DNA of 15,575 bases. Source: an uncultured bacterium (lineage in GTDB: Bacteria > Actinomycetota > Coriobacteriia > Coriobacteriales > Eggerthellaceae). The stretch's first letter is position 1. Every line of letters begins with the position of its first letter. The position numbers and the translations under genes are program-made. Shown here piece by piece: positions 6,902 through 13,455 of the stretch. The DNA is taken from the NCBI GenBank assembly GCA_905215035.1, contig CAJMOJ010000047.1, positions 1-15,575 on the forward strand. The letters are read 5' to 3'. Below the pieces are notes generated by a model that did not search any database, was not told where the DNA came from, and worked only from the letters and a program-made list of their open reading frames with translations.

Positions 6902-7731
6902 CCCGCAACATAATCAGCTGTGCGTGTATCACGCGGATGCGAGAAAATATCATCGGTATAACCCGCTTCAACCATCTCGCCGAGCAAAAAGAAGGCGGTT
7001 TGATCAGACACACGCAGTGCTTGCAGCATGTTATGGGTGACCATAATGATGGTGTAATCCTTTTTAAGCGTAGCCACGAGCTCTTCAATCTTTGCTGTCG
7101 AAATGGGATCAAGCGCACTGGTTGATTCGTCTAAGAGCAGCACCTCAGGTTTAACCGCAAGAGCGCGCGCAATACATAAGCGTTGCTGCTGACCACCTGA
7201 CATACCAAGCGCATTTTTCTTAAGACGATCTTTCACCTCATCCCAAATGGCAGCATCGCGCAGAGATTGTTCCACAATTGCATCAAGCTCATCACGGTTC
7301 TTAATCCCATGCGTCCGTGGACCAAACGCAACATTATCATAGATAGACATCGGAAAAGGATTGGGTTGTTGAAATACCATACCTACGCGACGACGTAGAT
7401 CATTGACACCAATCTCAGTATAGGCATTTTGCTCATCCAAAAACACTGAGCCCTCAACACGACATCCTGCCACCAAGTCATTCATACGATTAAGCGTTTT
7501 TAATAGTGTTGACTTACCACATCCAGAAGGACCGATTAATGCTGTGACTTGCTTTTCAGGGAACTTCAAGCTTACGTTTTTGAGCGCATGAAACTCATCA
7601 TAGTATAGATTGAGATCAGACACACCCATCTTATACGAGGTTTTATCGTAGGCCATATCACGAATCATTTCGCGCTCACTTTCGCGCAGATCAATTACTG
7701 GAGATACGACTGCACTAACACAATTACTCAT
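6889..7731 (-). CDS. pstB: Phosphate ABC transporter ATP-binding protein PstB
   Basis: 280 residues. It contains Walker A GPSGCGKST (67-75), the Q-loop VFQQPNPFPMSIYDNV typical of PstB (119-134), the signature GMSGGQQQRL (176-185, Met where Leu is usual), Walker B VLLLDE (197-202) and the H-loop H233. The PNPFP sequence and NRMNDL after Walker A identify PstB among ABC ATPases. It powers phosphate import on the cytoplasmic face of the PstCA channel. The N-terminus is about 25-30 residues longer than usual; internal Met codons at 22 and 26 could be the real start, but the first ATG has AGGA upstream and overlaps the end of pstA by eight bases (ATGAGTAA), so it is retained. It is the last gene of the operon; no phoU follows. 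Confidence 0.95.
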   Translation of the reverse strand: MSNCVSAVVSPVIDLRESEREMIRDMAYDKTSYKMGVSDLNLYYDEFHALKNVSLKFPEKQVTALIGPSGCGKSTLLKTLNRMNDLVAGCRVEGSVFLDEQNAYTEIGVNDLRRRVGMVFQQPNPFPMSIYDNVAFGPRTHGIKNRDELDAIVEQSLRDAAIWDEVKDRLKKNALGMSGGQQQRLCIARALAVKPEVLLLDESTSALDPISTAKIEELVATLKKDYTIIMVTHNMLQALRVSDQTAFFLLGEMVEAGYTDDIFSHPRDTRTADYVAGRFG

Positions 7732-8641
7732 CTTTATTTCCTACCTTGAGACGTTCAATTACATACTTTGTTGCAAGATTTAAAATCAATACCATGACCA
7801 GCAAAATAACCGCTGTTGCATAGGCTTCATCAATATGCAAACCTTCACTTGCAAGTACATACATATGCACGGCAAGAGTGCGACATGAATCAAAAAAGGC
7901 GCCTAATCCTTGTCCCGCAAAATCAGGAATCTGAGCGACGGTACCTGCCGTAAAAAGCAAAGCAGCCACTTCACCAACGCAGCGACCAAGCGCCAAAATC
8001 ACCCCTCCTGCAATTCCAGGCATTGCGCTTGGCAACACGCAACGAAACACCGTGCGCAATCGCCCCGCGCCGAGTGCAAACCCACCTTCTCGATACGATT
8101 TGGGCACAGCCAACAATGCTTCTTCTGAAGTGCGCATAACAACGGGCAATACCATAATTGCAAGCGTGCACGCACCCGATAAAAGCGACATACCCCAACC
8201 GAGCATTGTGGTGAAAAAGAGTAGTCCAAAAAGACCATAAATAATTGATGGAATTCCCTGAAGCGTTTCAGTTGTGATACGCACAATGCGAACAAACCTG
8301 TTTTGCGATTGGGTGTATTCAACCAGATAAATCGCCGATGCTACCCCGACAGGAACTGCAAGAATAAGGGCACAAATTGACATGAGCAATGTTGATACCA
8401 AAGCGGGCATAAGTGATACGTTGTCAGAGGTATATGTCCATTCGAATAAGGACAGACTCAGATGAGGTACACCTTGCAATAGAATATAACCTATCAACCC
8501 GACAAGAATACATACGGTTAGGAGTGTACCCATATAAACAAGTGTACGCAGGATACGTGAAGTTAATGATACGGTGCGAGAAACTGGACGTGACTGGCGG
8601 GTGCAGAGAATAGAGATGCGAGACAACAGAGCCTGTTTCAT
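7724..8641 (-). CDS. pstA: Phosphate ABC transporter permease PstA
   Basis: 305 residues with six transmembrane helices: one near 33-55, then the BPD_transp domain of five. The ETLQGIPSIIYGLFGLLFF segment is the family hallmark, and the EAA loop (EALLAVPKSYREGGFALGAGRLRTVF) is the coupling helix that docks on PstB. With PstC it forms the membrane channel for phosphate. An N-terminal cytoplasmic stretch rich in Ser/Arg (residues 1-30) precedes the first helix. The ATG overlaps the pstC stop (ATGA, 8638-8641) behind AAAGGAGAT, and its own end overlaps pstB, so translation of the three genes is coupled. Confidence 0.95.
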   Translation of the reverse strand: MKQALLSRISILCTRQSRPVSRTVSLTSRILRTLVYMGTLLTVCILVGLIGYILLQGVPHLSLSLFEWTYTSDNVSLMPALVSTLLMSICALILAVPVGVASAIYLVEYTQSQNRFVRIVRITTETLQGIPSIIYGLFGLLFFTTMLGWGMSLLSGACTLAIMVLPVVMRTSEEALLAVPKSYREGGFALGAGRLRTVFRCVLPSAMPGIAGGVILALGRCVGEVAALLFTAGTVAQIPDFAGQGLGAFFDSCRTLAVHMYVLASEGLHIDEAYATAVILLVMVLILNLATKYVIERLKVGNKDE

Positions 8642-9498
8642 GAACGATCTCCTTTACTTTTAATCGCGCTAAAAAGCGCACATATAAGCGTCACGAAGAC
8701 AAAGAGCACCACACCTGTCGCAATTAATGCACCCCGATGAAGGTCGGCTGCATAACCCATTTCTAGCACTATGTTTGCGGTAAGCGTTCTAACGCCATCA
8801 AAAATAGAAAGAGGAATGACTGGCTGATTTCCCGCCACCATAACTACCGCCATTGTCTCACCAATTGCACGACCCACACCAAGTACAATAGCAGCCATAA
8901 TCCCTGATAATGCTGCAGGAACAACAATAGAAAATACACTTCGTTCATGATCAGCACCTAAAGCAAGCGCACCTTCATAATAGGAACGTGGGACAGCATC
9001 AAGAGCATTTTTCGATACCGTAATTACTGTTGGCAATATCATGATTCCTAAAATGAGCGCGGCAGCCAACAACGACAGACCACGGCCAGGCATATAATCA
9101 CGAATAAAAGGAACCATAACCATTAGACCAAAAAAGCCAAAAACTACCGATGGAATACCTGCCAATAATTCAACACCTGCCCCTACGCTTCGAGCAATAC
9201 GAGCGTGAGCAAAGCGAGACAGAAAAATAGCAGTCAAGACTCCAATAGGAACCCCAATCAGTATGGCACCGGCCGTGACATACAAGCTCCCCACAATCAT
9301 GGGAAAAATGCCAAATTCGTTACTTGAAGGCTTCCAAGTATCTCCGAACAAAAACTCAGGCAACCCAATCTCAGCCATGGCGGGAATGCCGTTCACAAAT
9401 AAAAAAAGACAGATTAGCGCTACCGCTGCAATGGACAAGAATGCAGCCAAAGCAAAAACTGCCTTGGCCGCATTCTCTTTAAACGATTGATTCCTCAT
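8638..9498 (-). CDS. pstC: Phosphate ABC transporter permease PstC
   Basis: 286 residues with six transmembrane helices; the first spans about 13-36, followed by the loop GLPEFLFGDTWKPSSNEFGIFPMIVGSLYVT that is highly characteristic of PstC. GVELLAGIPSVVFGFFGL and the EAA loop (NALDAVPRSYYEGALALGADHERSVF) follow the same plan as PstA, and MVPFIRDYMPGRGLSLLAAALILGIMILPT separates them. It pairs with PstA to form the phosphate channel. It starts 12 bases after the pstS stop and overlaps pstA by four bases. No defects seen. Confidence 0.95.
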   Translation of the reverse strand: MRNQSFKENAAKAVFALAAFLSIAAVALICLFLFVNGIPAMAEIGLPEFLFGDTWKPSSNEFGIFPMIVGSLYVTAGAILIGVPIGVLTAIFLSRFAHARIARSVGAGVELLAGIPSVVFGFFGLMVMVPFIRDYMPGRGLSLLAAALILGIMILPTVITVSKNALDAVPRSYYEGALALGADHERSVFSIVVPAALSGIMAAIVLGVGRAIGETMAVVMVAGNQPVIPLSIFDGVRTLTANIVLEMGYAADLHRGALIATGVVLFVFVTLICALFSAIKSKGDRS

Positions 9499-9510
9499 CG
9501 CTCACCACAC

Positions 9511-10434
9511 TTAGCCCAAAATGTCTTTCCATGTGGTAGTTGCACCCGAGAAAATGCTTTTTACCTGATCACGAGTAAGTTCACTTATTTCAGCATCAGG
9601 AGATACGATTACTGCAATTCCATCTTTAGCAAGCTCAATTGCTGAAAGGCCCTTTGCGCTTTCAGAGTCTTTAAGGTCGCGAGATGCCATACCGATATCT
9701 GCGCTACCGTCAGCTGCCATGTTGATACCTGTTGTTGAGTCAGATGTCTGAATTTCAACGGTGACATTAGGATTTGCTTGTTGATATGCCTCGGCAAGCT
9801 TTTCCATTATTGGAGATACAGAAGACGAACCAGCAACAACAACTTTTCCTGATACGTCAGAAGCAGCATAAGGTTGCGCCCCCTCATCAACAGGAATGTA
9901 TTTATTTTCTGCGACAATATCTTGTCCATCGCTACTCATAATAAAAGCAATGAAGTCCTGGGCAGCATCACTCACTGCATCAGTTGTTACCATATTAAAA
10001 GAGCGAGCGATAGGATACGTGCCCTGCTTCACATTTTCTGGCGTTGCTTCCACGCCATCAATTGCGATAGCTTTGACTGTATCATTGAGTGAACCTAAAG
10101 AAATATATCCAATTGCTGCTGGATCAGAAGAAACAGAAGTCATCATAACTGAAGTAGAATTGGTGATTGCAGCCTGATCGGTAGTCATATCGTGCTTGTT
10201 GCCATTACTGTCTTTTTCTTCAAGACCAAACAATTCAACAAAAGCACTTCGTGTGCCACTACCATCTTCACGGGAATAGACTGAAATCTCTCCCGCATTG
10301 TTATCTGACCCTTTGCTTCCTCCGCCATTATCATCAGAAGAACAACCTACAAGTGAACACAAGCCCAACAAGGTAACAAGGGCGAGCATAATCCCTATTA
10401 CAACGGAACGATTTGGGCGTACGTTTGTATGCAT
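9511..10434 (-). CDS. pstS: Phosphate-binding lipoprotein PstS with circularly permuted domain order
   Basis: 307 residues. Residues 1-31 are a lipoprotein signal: basic MHTNVRPNR, a hydrophobic core 11-27 and the lipobox L28-V-G-C31, followed by a Ser/Gly/Asp-rich linker. Phosphate-contact motifs are all present: SREDGSGT (54-61), AGSSSVSPIMEKLAEAY (201-217), ADIGMASRDLKDSE (245-258) and IFSGATTTWKDI (294-305). In ordinary PstS the AGSSTV motif comes first and SREDGSGT follows IFSG..NWK; here the order is reversed, with the usual C-terminal half at 49-190 and the usual N-terminal half at 196-307. The protein stops exactly where canonical ones would continue into the SREDGSGT strand. It captures phosphate outside the membrane for PstCAB. 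First gene of the operon; AAAGG lies six bases before the ATG. Confidence 0.93.
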   Translation of the reverse strand: MHTNVRPNRSVVIGIMLALVTLLGLCSLVGCSSDDNGGGSKGSDNNAGEISVYSREDGSGTRSAFVELFGLEEKDSNGNKHDMTTDQAAITNSTSVMMTSVSSDPAAIGYISLGSLNDTVKAIAIDGVEATPENVKQGTYPIARSFNMVTTDAVSDAAQDFIAFIMSSDGQDIVAENKYIPVDEGAQPYAASDVSGKVVVAGSSSVSPIMEKLAEAYQQANPNVTVEIQTSDSTTGINMAADGSADIGMASRDLKDSESAKGLSAIELAKDGIAVIVSPDAEISELTRDQVKSIFSGATTTWKDILG

Positions 10435-10450
10435 GTTTTTCCTTTCACTA

Positions 10451-10505
10451 AGTACATACTTTGCGCCAGTATTCCTGTAGTACTTTTAGGAATCTGGCAT
10501 GTACT
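10451..10505 (-). promoter_or_regulatory. Nested inverted repeat in the pstS upstream region
   Basis: The inner stem pairs GCCAG-T-ATTCCT (10465-10476, T10470 unpaired) with AGGAATCTGGC (10488-10498), 11 bp around an 11-base loop that contains TAGTACT. An outer 7-bp pair, AGTACAT (10451-10457) with ATGTACT (10499-10505), encloses it. It ends 16 bases before the pstS ATG. Depending on where transcription starts, it is an RNA leader structure or a DNA operator; no known riboswitch was recognised. Confidence 0.55.
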
Positions 10506-10543
10506 ATGGTGAGACACATGCATCAAATCAAAATCAGGCACAC

Positions 10544-10561
10544 GTAAAGTTTAAGTAAAGT
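10544..10561 (-). promoter_or_regulatory. Pho-box-like operator upstream of pstS
   Basis: On the minus strand two exact heptamers ACTTTAC (10555-10561 and 10544-10550) are separated by TTAA, giving an 11-base period. PhoB/PhoP response regulators bind two direct heptamers with a four-base spacer, usually replacing the -35 element, so the layout fits a phosphate-starvation operator about 110 bases before pstS. The sequence itself is not a known consensus; the assignment rests on architecture and position. Confidence 0.5.
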
Positions 10562-10573
10562 ATTGAATGTTAC

Positions 10574-10687
10574 TTATAAATTCTTGTTCGATTTTGCAAC
10601 ATTCTTTTCGCTGTCTTTGGCTCGCTTTTCAGCTCTTTTTGCCTTCTTTGGCTCGTCCGGCTCTTTTGACCACCAATCCCACAAAAA
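10574..10687 (-). other. In-frame Lys/Glu-rich tail downstream of a stop codon
   Basis: Directly after the TAA (10688-10690) of the membrane protein gene, the same frame continues for 37 codons to another TAA (10574-10576). It reads FLWDWWSKEPDEPKKAKRAE and then KRAKDSEKNVAKSNKNL, an amphipathic, highly charged tail typical of a membrane protein C-terminus. It has no start codon of its own. It was probably part of the upstream protein before a stop mutation, or is reached by readthrough. Confidence 0.5.
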
Positions 10688-11143
10688 TTAGGCTAGGCGA
10701 CTCTTTTTGGTTATAGGACAAGTAAGATCCTTCCCTCGTTTGAGGTAATGAATAATAAAACCGATGCCCGCAAGAGTAAGAGCAATACCAATACCGGTGT
10801 AGAAAAAGGCCACAAACCACGGTGGGATTACCCCATAAAAACGCAATAAAATTCCACCACCCATCATGACAGCCATCATAATGTAGCCTTTTGCGTCAAA
10901 AAAAGCTAAAGCGCACACGCGCTTATTGCCATACTCTCGAATACGTGATGACTGCTTTCCGACAAGTTTAGAAAACATGCGATGAAAAACTAAGAATGTA
11001 GCAACGATGCCCAGTAGCAGCAATACGATCGAAAGATCAGCCTCTCCAATTGTCTCTAAGCCAAGATGTAAGATATTGAGCCCCGCCAAACACCAAACAG
11101 TAGCTGCTATAAGAAGCAATATTTCGGATTTTACTTTAAGCAT
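10688..11143 (-). CDS. Small four-helix membrane protein of unknown function
   Basis: 151 residues, not recognised as a named family. Hydrophobic segments lie near 7-30, 37-54, 88-106 and 110-134, joined by a basic loop (KLVGKQSSRIREYGNKR). The N-terminal LLIAATVWCLAGLNILHLGLE and GYIMMAVMMGGGILLRFYGVIPPWFVAFFYTGIGIALTLAG segments look like a conserved membrane unit. The C-terminus is short and basic (KRGKDLTCPITKKSRLA), but the same frame goes on for 37 convincing codons beyond the stop, so the original protein may have been about 189 residues. The ATG follows the YigZ stop after one base, so the two are co-transcribed. Role unknown. Confidence 0.7.
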   Translation of the reverse strand: MLKVKSEILLLIAATVWCLAGLNILHLGLETIGEADLSIVLLLLGIVATFLVFHRMFSKLVGKQSSRIREYGNKRVCALAFFDAKGYIMMAVMMGGGILLRFYGVIPPWFVAFFYTGIGIALTLAGIGFIIHYLKRGKDLTCPITKKSRLA

Positions 11144-11144
11144 A

Positions 11145-11795
11145 CTAATACATCTTTTCCCTACAATGCCTCTTTACGGGAGCTGCTTTGAGCTCTTCTC
11201 CGGATTCTATCACTTCAATAGTTCCTGCAGAAATATCGATAAGCCGTCGTGAAAAACTTATTACATTTTCTTCGGGGATAAGCGACGAAATAAGCACATC
11301 GGCACCATAATTAATTTCTTCCACAATACCATTCCAAGCAGCAAGCTCCCTACGAACCGTTTCAAATTGCGCATAAGAACAGGGAATTTCAAGCACAATC
11401 CATTTTCGAACTACAGAAACACCTGCTGCATCAAGCGCCTCCTTTGCACTTCGGCCATAAGCACGTACTAAGCCATTAGCACCAAGATGAATGCCACCAA
11501 AATAACGACTTACCACACAAAGCACATTAGTTATCTCTTCTCGTTGAAATACACTCAGCATAGGAAGTCCTGCCGTTCCATGAGGCTCATGCCCATCGGT
11601 ATAACGCTCTATTGTGCTTTCTTTGATGCGATAGCACCAACAATGAGTAGCGTCGTTGTATCTTTTTTGGGTTTCTTCAATATAAACACGCGCTTCTTCT
11701 TCGGAGGAAACACGCCAAATTTGTCCGATAAAACGAGAACGCTTCTCAATAAATTCGACTTCACTATAATTAGTCGGAACGTAATATTCTTGCAT
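11145..11795 (-). CDS. YigZ/IMPACT family protein
   Basis: 216 residues from ATG 11795, preceded by AAAGGAC at suitable distance; a TTG one codon earlier is not needed. The N-terminal IMPACT domain (UPF0029) is unmistakable: EKRSRFIGQIWRV, NDATHCWCYRI, TDGHEPHGTAGLPML and VVSRYFGGIHLGANGLVRAYGRSAKEAL, in that order over residues 17-140. The C-terminal half (EIPCSYAQFETVRRELAAW onward) is the smaller ferredoxin-like domain of bacterial YigZ. Full length for the family. Bacterial members are thought to be linked to translation or ribosome function by similarity with eukaryotic IMPACT (GCN1-binding); their reaction is unknown. It leads a two-gene unit with the small membrane protein. Confidence 0.9.
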   Translation of the reverse strand: MQEYYVPTNYSEVEFIEKRSRFIGQIWRVSSEEEARVYIEETQKRYNDATHCWCYRIKESTIERYTDGHEPHGTAGLPMLSVFQREEITNVLCVVSRYFGGIHLGANGLVRAYGRSAKEALDAAGVSVVRKWIVLEIPCSYAQFETVRRELAAWNGIVEEINYGADVLISSLIPEENVISFSRRLIDISAGTIEVIESGEELKAAPVKRHCREKMY

Positions 11796-11852
11796 CAAGC
11801 GTCCTTTTTTCTCTAAGCAATTTAAAGAATTTTGCAGCTTTTATATTCTGCA

Positions 11853-11927
11853 TCTGAAATTCTAGGCCTATTTCAGAATCCCGATCGAATCATATTCTAG
11901 ATCTGACTAGAACAGATTTAGATCTAG
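11853..11927. promoter_or_regulatory. Cluster of inverted repeats rich in CTAG/GATC upstream of YigZ
   Basis: TCTGAAAT (11853-11860) pairs with ATTTCAGA (11870-11877) around TCTAGGCCT. Further on, CTAGATCT (11897-11904) pairs with AGATCTAG (11920-11927), and TTCTAG (11895-11900) with CTAGAA (11907-11912) overlaps it. The cluster lies between the end of msrA and the start of the YigZ gene, so it may be operator, terminator or both; no T-tract follows. Confidence 0.45.
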
Positions 11928-11988
11928 CTCACATACGCGATCTACTCCACATTCCAGAAGCCCACTACATGTGGTAAGGGTTACTGCG

Positions 11989-12462
11989 TCAATGGCTATA
12001 TTTTGTCAAGAGCTCTTGGGGAATATGGCAATAATCGTGAGGATATTTATCAAGATGATCTTGATGCTCTTCTGCACTCGGTACATAGCAAGTAAGGGGT
12101 TTAATTTCCACGACTACTCTATCTTTATCAGGACGCGATTCAATATACTGTGTCGCCTTGTACAAATGAATAGGATCGGTGCTGTATACACCAGTCCTAT
12201 ACTTTCTACCCACATCAATTCCTTGCTTATTGAGGCTGTATGGATCGATAATTTCAAAAAAATAATCCATCAACCGCTCCACCGTTACCTGCGTCTCATC
12301 AAATGTGGTTTTAACACACTCGGCATAGCCATCATAGGACCCTTCAAGACTCCCGGTTATCCCATTTGCTCTTCCTGCTTCAGTTGCAATAACGCCAGGA
12401 AGCGTCTTAATGTACGCTTGAACACCCCATAAACATCCACCAGCAAAATATATTGTTTCCAA
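11989..12462 (-). CDS. msrA: Peptide-methionine (S)-S-oxide reductase MsrA, TTG start
   Basis: 157 residues, the short form of the family. The catalytic motif is FAGGCLWGVQ with C10 as nucleophile (GCFW in most members; here Leu replaces Phe). ATEAGRANG stands for the usual GYxNG; HTEVVxV-like YAECVKTTFDETQVTVERLMDYFFEIIDP, KQGIDVGRKYRTGVYSTD and the late AEEHQDHLDKYPHDYC complete the fold. It reduces methionine-S-sulfoxide in proteins, protecting against oxidants. Start: a TGA stands directly before the TTG at 12460-12462 and there is no other start before the catalytic Cys, so the TTG is forced; AAGGATG lies at proper distance. The last residues contain a cysteine (C147 region) that could resolve the disulfide. 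Confidence 0.93.
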   Translation of the reverse strand: METIYFAGGCLWGVQAYIKTLPGVIATEAGRANGITGSLEGSYDGYAECVKTTFDETQVTVERLMDYFFEIIDPYSLNKQGIDVGRKYRTGVYSTDPIHLYKATQYIESRPDKDRVVVEIKPLTCYVPSAEEHQDHLDKYPHDYCHIPQELLTKYSH

Positions 12463-12518
12463 TCAATACATCCTTCATAGCTCTTTTGCTAATTCCTTAT
12501 GGCGTCAGGAAATAACAT

Positions 12519-12548
12519 TTATAAGGATAGCGCTTATATGGATAGCAT
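12519..12548. repeat. 15-bp imperfect tandem repeat upstream of msrA
   Basis: TTATAAGGATAGCGC (12519-12533) is followed by TTATATGGATAGCAT (12534-12548), three mismatches, then a partial third TTATA. It sits about 60 bases before the msrA start and may overlap its promoter. Confidence 0.5.
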
Positions 12549-12562
12549 TTATATACAAACAA

Positions 12563-12585
12563 TGCTTAAAGACGATATTTAAGCA
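12563..12585 (-). terminator. Hairpin after the small membrane protein gene
   Basis: TGCTTAAA (12563-12570) and TTTAAGCA (12578-12585) form a perfect 8-bp stem with the loop GACGATA. On the minus strand it is followed by the T-rich TTGTTTGTATA. It lies nine bases past the stop of the 12594-12992 gene, the right place for an intrinsic terminator, though the stem is AT-rich. Confidence 0.5.
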
Positions 12586-12593
12586 AACAATGT

Positions 12594-12992
12594 TTAGACT
12601 GTTTTGCGTGGCTTAAAAACCGAAAGTACAAAAAGCGCAATTATGCCTGCAACGACCCCTCCTAAACAAATTGGATTAATTGGAACAAGCGCTGTTGCAA
12701 CCACAAGGACAATAGTTAGAAGCCATTTTGCAACAATCCATCCATGGGTAAAAAAGCCCCACTTTGTTACAAACCCATAGAGCAATCCCGTTACCATCAA
12801 TCCTGGAATACAGACTTTAATAATTTCCTGAATAAGACCAATAGTCGCAAATCCAAAATATGTATCGATTGCCTGCACCGAAAGCATAATGGAACAGATA
12901 AGCATTATTGCAAATCCACCAAGCCAAAAACTAGCAAATAGTAAATGAATAAGATCAAGAACGCGTTTAGGGGTTTTCGTCAACTTACGCAT
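12594..12992 (-). CDS. Small four-helix membrane protein, DUF2269/CopD-like
   Basis: 132 residues from ATG 12990-12992; AGGAG lies five bases upstream, whereas the GTG two codons earlier overlaps that site. Four transmembrane helices: about 12-36, 48-68, 83-103 and 105-125. The first helix, LDLIHLLFASFWLGGFAIML, resembles the H-x-n-W-x-GG start of DUF2269 and CopD-type membrane proteins, where the histidine is conserved; the match is by eye and weak. Function unknown. It is divergent from the MarR locus, sharing a 460-base upstream region with two operator-like palindromes, so regulation by that MarR is possible. Confidence 0.55.
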   Translation of the reverse strand: MRKLTKTPKRVLDLIHLLFASFWLGGFAIMLICSIMLSVQAIDTYFGFATIGLIQEIIKVCIPGLMVTGLLYGFVTKWGFFTHGWIVAKWLLTIVLVVATALVPINPICLGGVVAGIIALFVLSVFKPRKTV

Positions 12993-13212
12993 CTGCACTC
13001 CTTGGCTATTGACTCTTTCAAACTATTTGTATCCACAGTATGAGCGAATTACATAAATCGGTTTTAGCTAGGTACATTACTTACACCTCTTGCCACCTCT
13101 CGTTTACCATCCTAGCTGTTTTTGCGTGTTTTCATCCACTTCACTTATCCCTTATTTGACAATTAACACCCAATCTCTTTAATTACTTAGTTCCTTTTCC
13201 TTCCCTTAATCA

Positions 13213-13240
13213 TTGCAATAGATACACATAAAACTATAAA
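13213..13240 (+). promoter_or_regulatory. Candidate promoter of the MarR gene
   Basis: TTGCAA (13213-13218) and TATAAA (13235-13240) are 16 bases apart, a fair sigma-70-type match. Transcription would begin about 20 bases before the large palindrome, placing that palindrome where a bound repressor blocks elongation. Other weak promoter-like matches exist (TTGACA at 13156), so this is tentative. Confidence 0.35.
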
Positions 13241-13269
13241 TATCCTAGTTTTTGGTGCATCGATAACGA

Positions 13270-13307
13270 TTCTCCCTATTTAACAGGTGCCTGTTAAATA
13301 GGGAGAA
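13270..13307. promoter_or_regulatory. Near-perfect 38-bp palindrome, likely MarR operator 1
   Basis: TTCTCCCTATTTAACAGG (13270-13287) is the exact inverse complement of 13290-13307, with only TG between. Its centre, AACAGGTGCCTGTT, is repeated with changes 57 bases downstream. No T-tract follows either arm and no gene ends here, so a terminator is unlikely. Upstream of a MarR gene this is best read as an autoregulatory operator. Confidence 0.65.
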
Positions 13308-13333
13308 ATATACATAATTTGAAAAACAATAAT

Positions 13334-13357
13334 TATTCAACAGGTACTTGTGTAATA
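13334..13357. promoter_or_regulatory. Likely MarR operator 2, diverged copy
   Basis: TATTCAACAGGT followed by ACTTGTGTAATA aligns base for base with TATTTAACAGGT + GCCTGTTAAATA at 13277-13300: 19 of 24 positions agree. The dyad is imperfect here (ACAGGTACTTGT centre). Centre-to-centre distance to the first copy is 57 bases. Confidence 0.55.
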
Positions 13358-13455
13358 GTAAGTATATTCATATCACTAGATCGCTCAAAAGCATTCCATA
13401 GCGGTGAGCTAAACAAGCTTCAATACTATTTCATTTAGAGGAGAAGATTTAACCC

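Larger units (their letters stand above)
13000..13455. other. Long intergenic regulatory region between divergent genes
   Basis: About 455 bases without a credible gene. The left part (13075-13215) is pyrimidine-rich on the plus strand. The right part holds a candidate promoter (13213-13240), an 18-bp-arm palindrome (13270-13307) and a diverged copy of its core (13334-13357), all before the MarR gene. I see no RNA gene or mobile element remnant. Confidence 0.6.

Noticed and set aside
7910..8322. Alternative frames on both strands inside pstA
   Set aside because: Composition and lack of start signals mark them as shadows; pstA has complete family motifs.
9874..10177. Plus-strand reading frames inside pstS
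   Set aside because: They are shadows of the pstS coding strand with no ribosome binding site or recognisable domain.
11971..12432. 153-codon plus-strand frame opposite msrA
   Set aside because: It mirrors the msrA gene almost exactly and has Cys/Ile/His-rich non-protein-like composition.
13270..13307. Large palindrome as an intrinsic terminator or CRISPR-type repeat
   Set aside because: No T-tract on either side, no gene ending nearby, and only one diverged copy with no regular spacers.
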